36,952 nt of DNA. Source: Pseudomonadota bacterium. Its GTDB lineage: Bacteria; Desulfobacterota; Desulfobacteria; Desulfobacterales; RPRI01. The first letter of the stretch is position 1; the number at the start of each line of letters is the position of its first letter. Location of the stretch: contig JAHIFE010000238.1 of the NCBI GenBank assembly GCA_018901125.1, forward strand, positions 1-36,952, read 5' to 3'. The translations under genes and the position numbers were made by a program. Under the pieces are notes generated by a model. That model was not told the DNA's origin, searched no databases, and saw nothing but the letters and a program-made list of their open reading frames with translations. This document shows positions 35,911-36,952 of this stretch, piece by piece.

Positions 35911-36952
35911 GTGTATAGGTTGGTTTAGGTAAACAAATTAACGTGTTACAAAGGAGAACCCAACCTATGACCGACCATCCAAAAGACAGCATAGAGAACA
36001 GACTTAACAAGCATCCTCATCTCAAAAACAGAATTGAACAATTATTGAAAATTGTAGAAAACGCTGAAGGAGATTTAACAAAAGCCGACGAAGCTGAAAA
36101 GAGAGTGATTGAAGAATTACGCAAAATGGGAAATGAAGTGTTGCACGATTGGGCTGCCAACAGAGAAGAACAAGAGGCTGACGCCGGGAATAAAAGGGGG
36201 TTGGCAAAGAATGGTAAAAAAAAATAACTTGGCACACCAGTTATGGGGAAATATCTGTTATTGAGAGAATATTTTTGAATAAAGGGAAGTTGTATAGACC
36301 TTTTTCATATACGGCAGAAGTAACAAGTCGTTGTTATTCACTTCCATTGCAGCGTATTATCACAGATTTTGGAGCGGATGTTTCTTTTCAAAAGATATCT
36401 AAAAAGCTAATGGAGCATTATGGGATAAGCGTTTCTATCAGTTCAGCACAAAAGGTCACAGAGAAGCATGCTGAATCCGTAAAAAGTATGGAACATCTAC
36501 AAAGAGATATTCCTGATGAAGCCGGGGTAAAATGTTTGATATGTGAAACGGATGGAACAATGATTCCAATAGTAGATACCGATAATAAAAACGGAAAGTC
36601 TTCGGACAAACGGAAGACTCGTAGTGTTCGATGGAAGGAAGCGCGTTTAGCTCTTGCCCGGCAGAAAGACAAAGTTGATCCGGTTTTTGGGGGAACTCTT
36701 GGTTTAGCTGATACGGCTGGGGACCATTTATTTGATTGTGCTGTCAAAGCCGGATTTGGGGATAGAACAAAGGCACATTGTGTAGGTGACGGAGCCTCGT
36801 GGATTGCAGAACAGGTAGAAAGAGTGTTTTGCGGTCAAGGGAATTATTTAATCGATTTTTATCACTTATGTGATTACCTGGCAGCGGCTTCAAAAAAGTG
36901 TTTCCCGGAAAATCCTGGAAGTTGGCTGGATCAACAAAAAAAGAGAATGAAA
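35911..36952 (+). mobile_element. ISKra4-like insertion sequence, left part (runs off the window)
   Basis: The left end is probably near 35911 (GTGTATAGGTTGG). This is a guess, since the right end and target duplication lie outside the window. ATAGGTTGG (35915-35923) is complementary to CCAACCTAT (35960-35968), which covers the transposase start. The transposase fills the rest. Confidence 0.6.
35967..36952 (+). CDS. ISKra4-family transposase, two frames joined by -1 slip, 3' end missing
   Basis: The first frame starts at ATG 35967 (MTDHPKDSIENRL) with AAGGAG at 35951-35956 and stops at TAA 36225-36227 after a run of nine A (36216-36224). A -1 slip on A-AAA-AAA carries on as ITWHTSYGEIS... 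into an open frame that reaches the window end with no stop. It contains CETDGTMIP, CVGDGASWI and LIDFYHLCDYL, the DDE-type core seen in ISKra4 and related UPF0236 transposases. So the product is a fusion made by programmed frameshifting, or the gene is broken. The helical, acidic N-terminal part is the usual leading domain. Confidence 0.8.

Overview
The window looks like a chromosome segment of an anaerobic, Gram-negative bacterium, most likely a Desulfobacterota (Desulfobacterales-type) sulfate reducer. This is inference from content: a glycyl radical enzyme locus, tRNA-Sec (selC), LarC, NDH-2, TatA, a lipoprotein and moderate GC. No rRNA or other taxonomic marker is present.

Layout. (1) 1-7.7 kb, minus strand: two Sec-exported RHS/YD-repeat genes. 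Both are damaged. The upstream one has an in-frame TGA and a lost 3' end; the downstream one has a 1-nt frameshift just after its signal peptide. The downstream gene ends in a putative metal-dependent phospholipase/nuclease-like tip and is followed by a small exported protein that could be its immunity partner. Heptanucleotide repeat arrays lie around this pair. (2) 7.9-15.6 kb, minus strand: a glycyl radical enzyme (GRE) locus, made of GRE, an SCP2-like small protein, the GRE activase, and a 713-residue protein with a transthyretin-like N-terminus and two tandem copies of an unrecognised module. A radical SAM protein follows. This is the best candidate for an undescribed system. (3) 15.9-17.8 kb, plus strand: a lipoprotein beta-propeller translationally coupled to an exported NlpC/P60-type hydrolase. 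(4) 17.8-19.4 kb: PPOX-like flavoprotein, relic of a thioredoxin-fold/DsbA-like gene, tatA, ssb. (5) 19.8-24.7 kb, plus strand: housekeeping cluster hisI-hisG-aminotransferase-engB-era-ATP-grasp, with overlapping or closely spaced genes. (6) 24.7-27 kb: palindromic element, HNH protein, SDR relic, COG2509 FAD protein. (7) 27-30.3 kb, minus strand: a large protein with a C-terminal class III cyclase-like domain, then an exported GIQIG-repeat protein. (8) 30.4-34.8 kb: selC with its own promoter, diverging from an M20 peptidase-larC-NDH-2-PLA2-like run. (9) 34.9 kb to the end: a cupin, a large palindromic element, and the left part of an ISKra4-like insertion sequence whose transposase needs a -1 frameshift.

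Themes: recent gene decay (two broken RHS genes, two gene relics), small repeats with a fixed 7-bp period, and long imperfect palindromes in intergenic space. Function calls rest on motifs read by eye; no database search was run.
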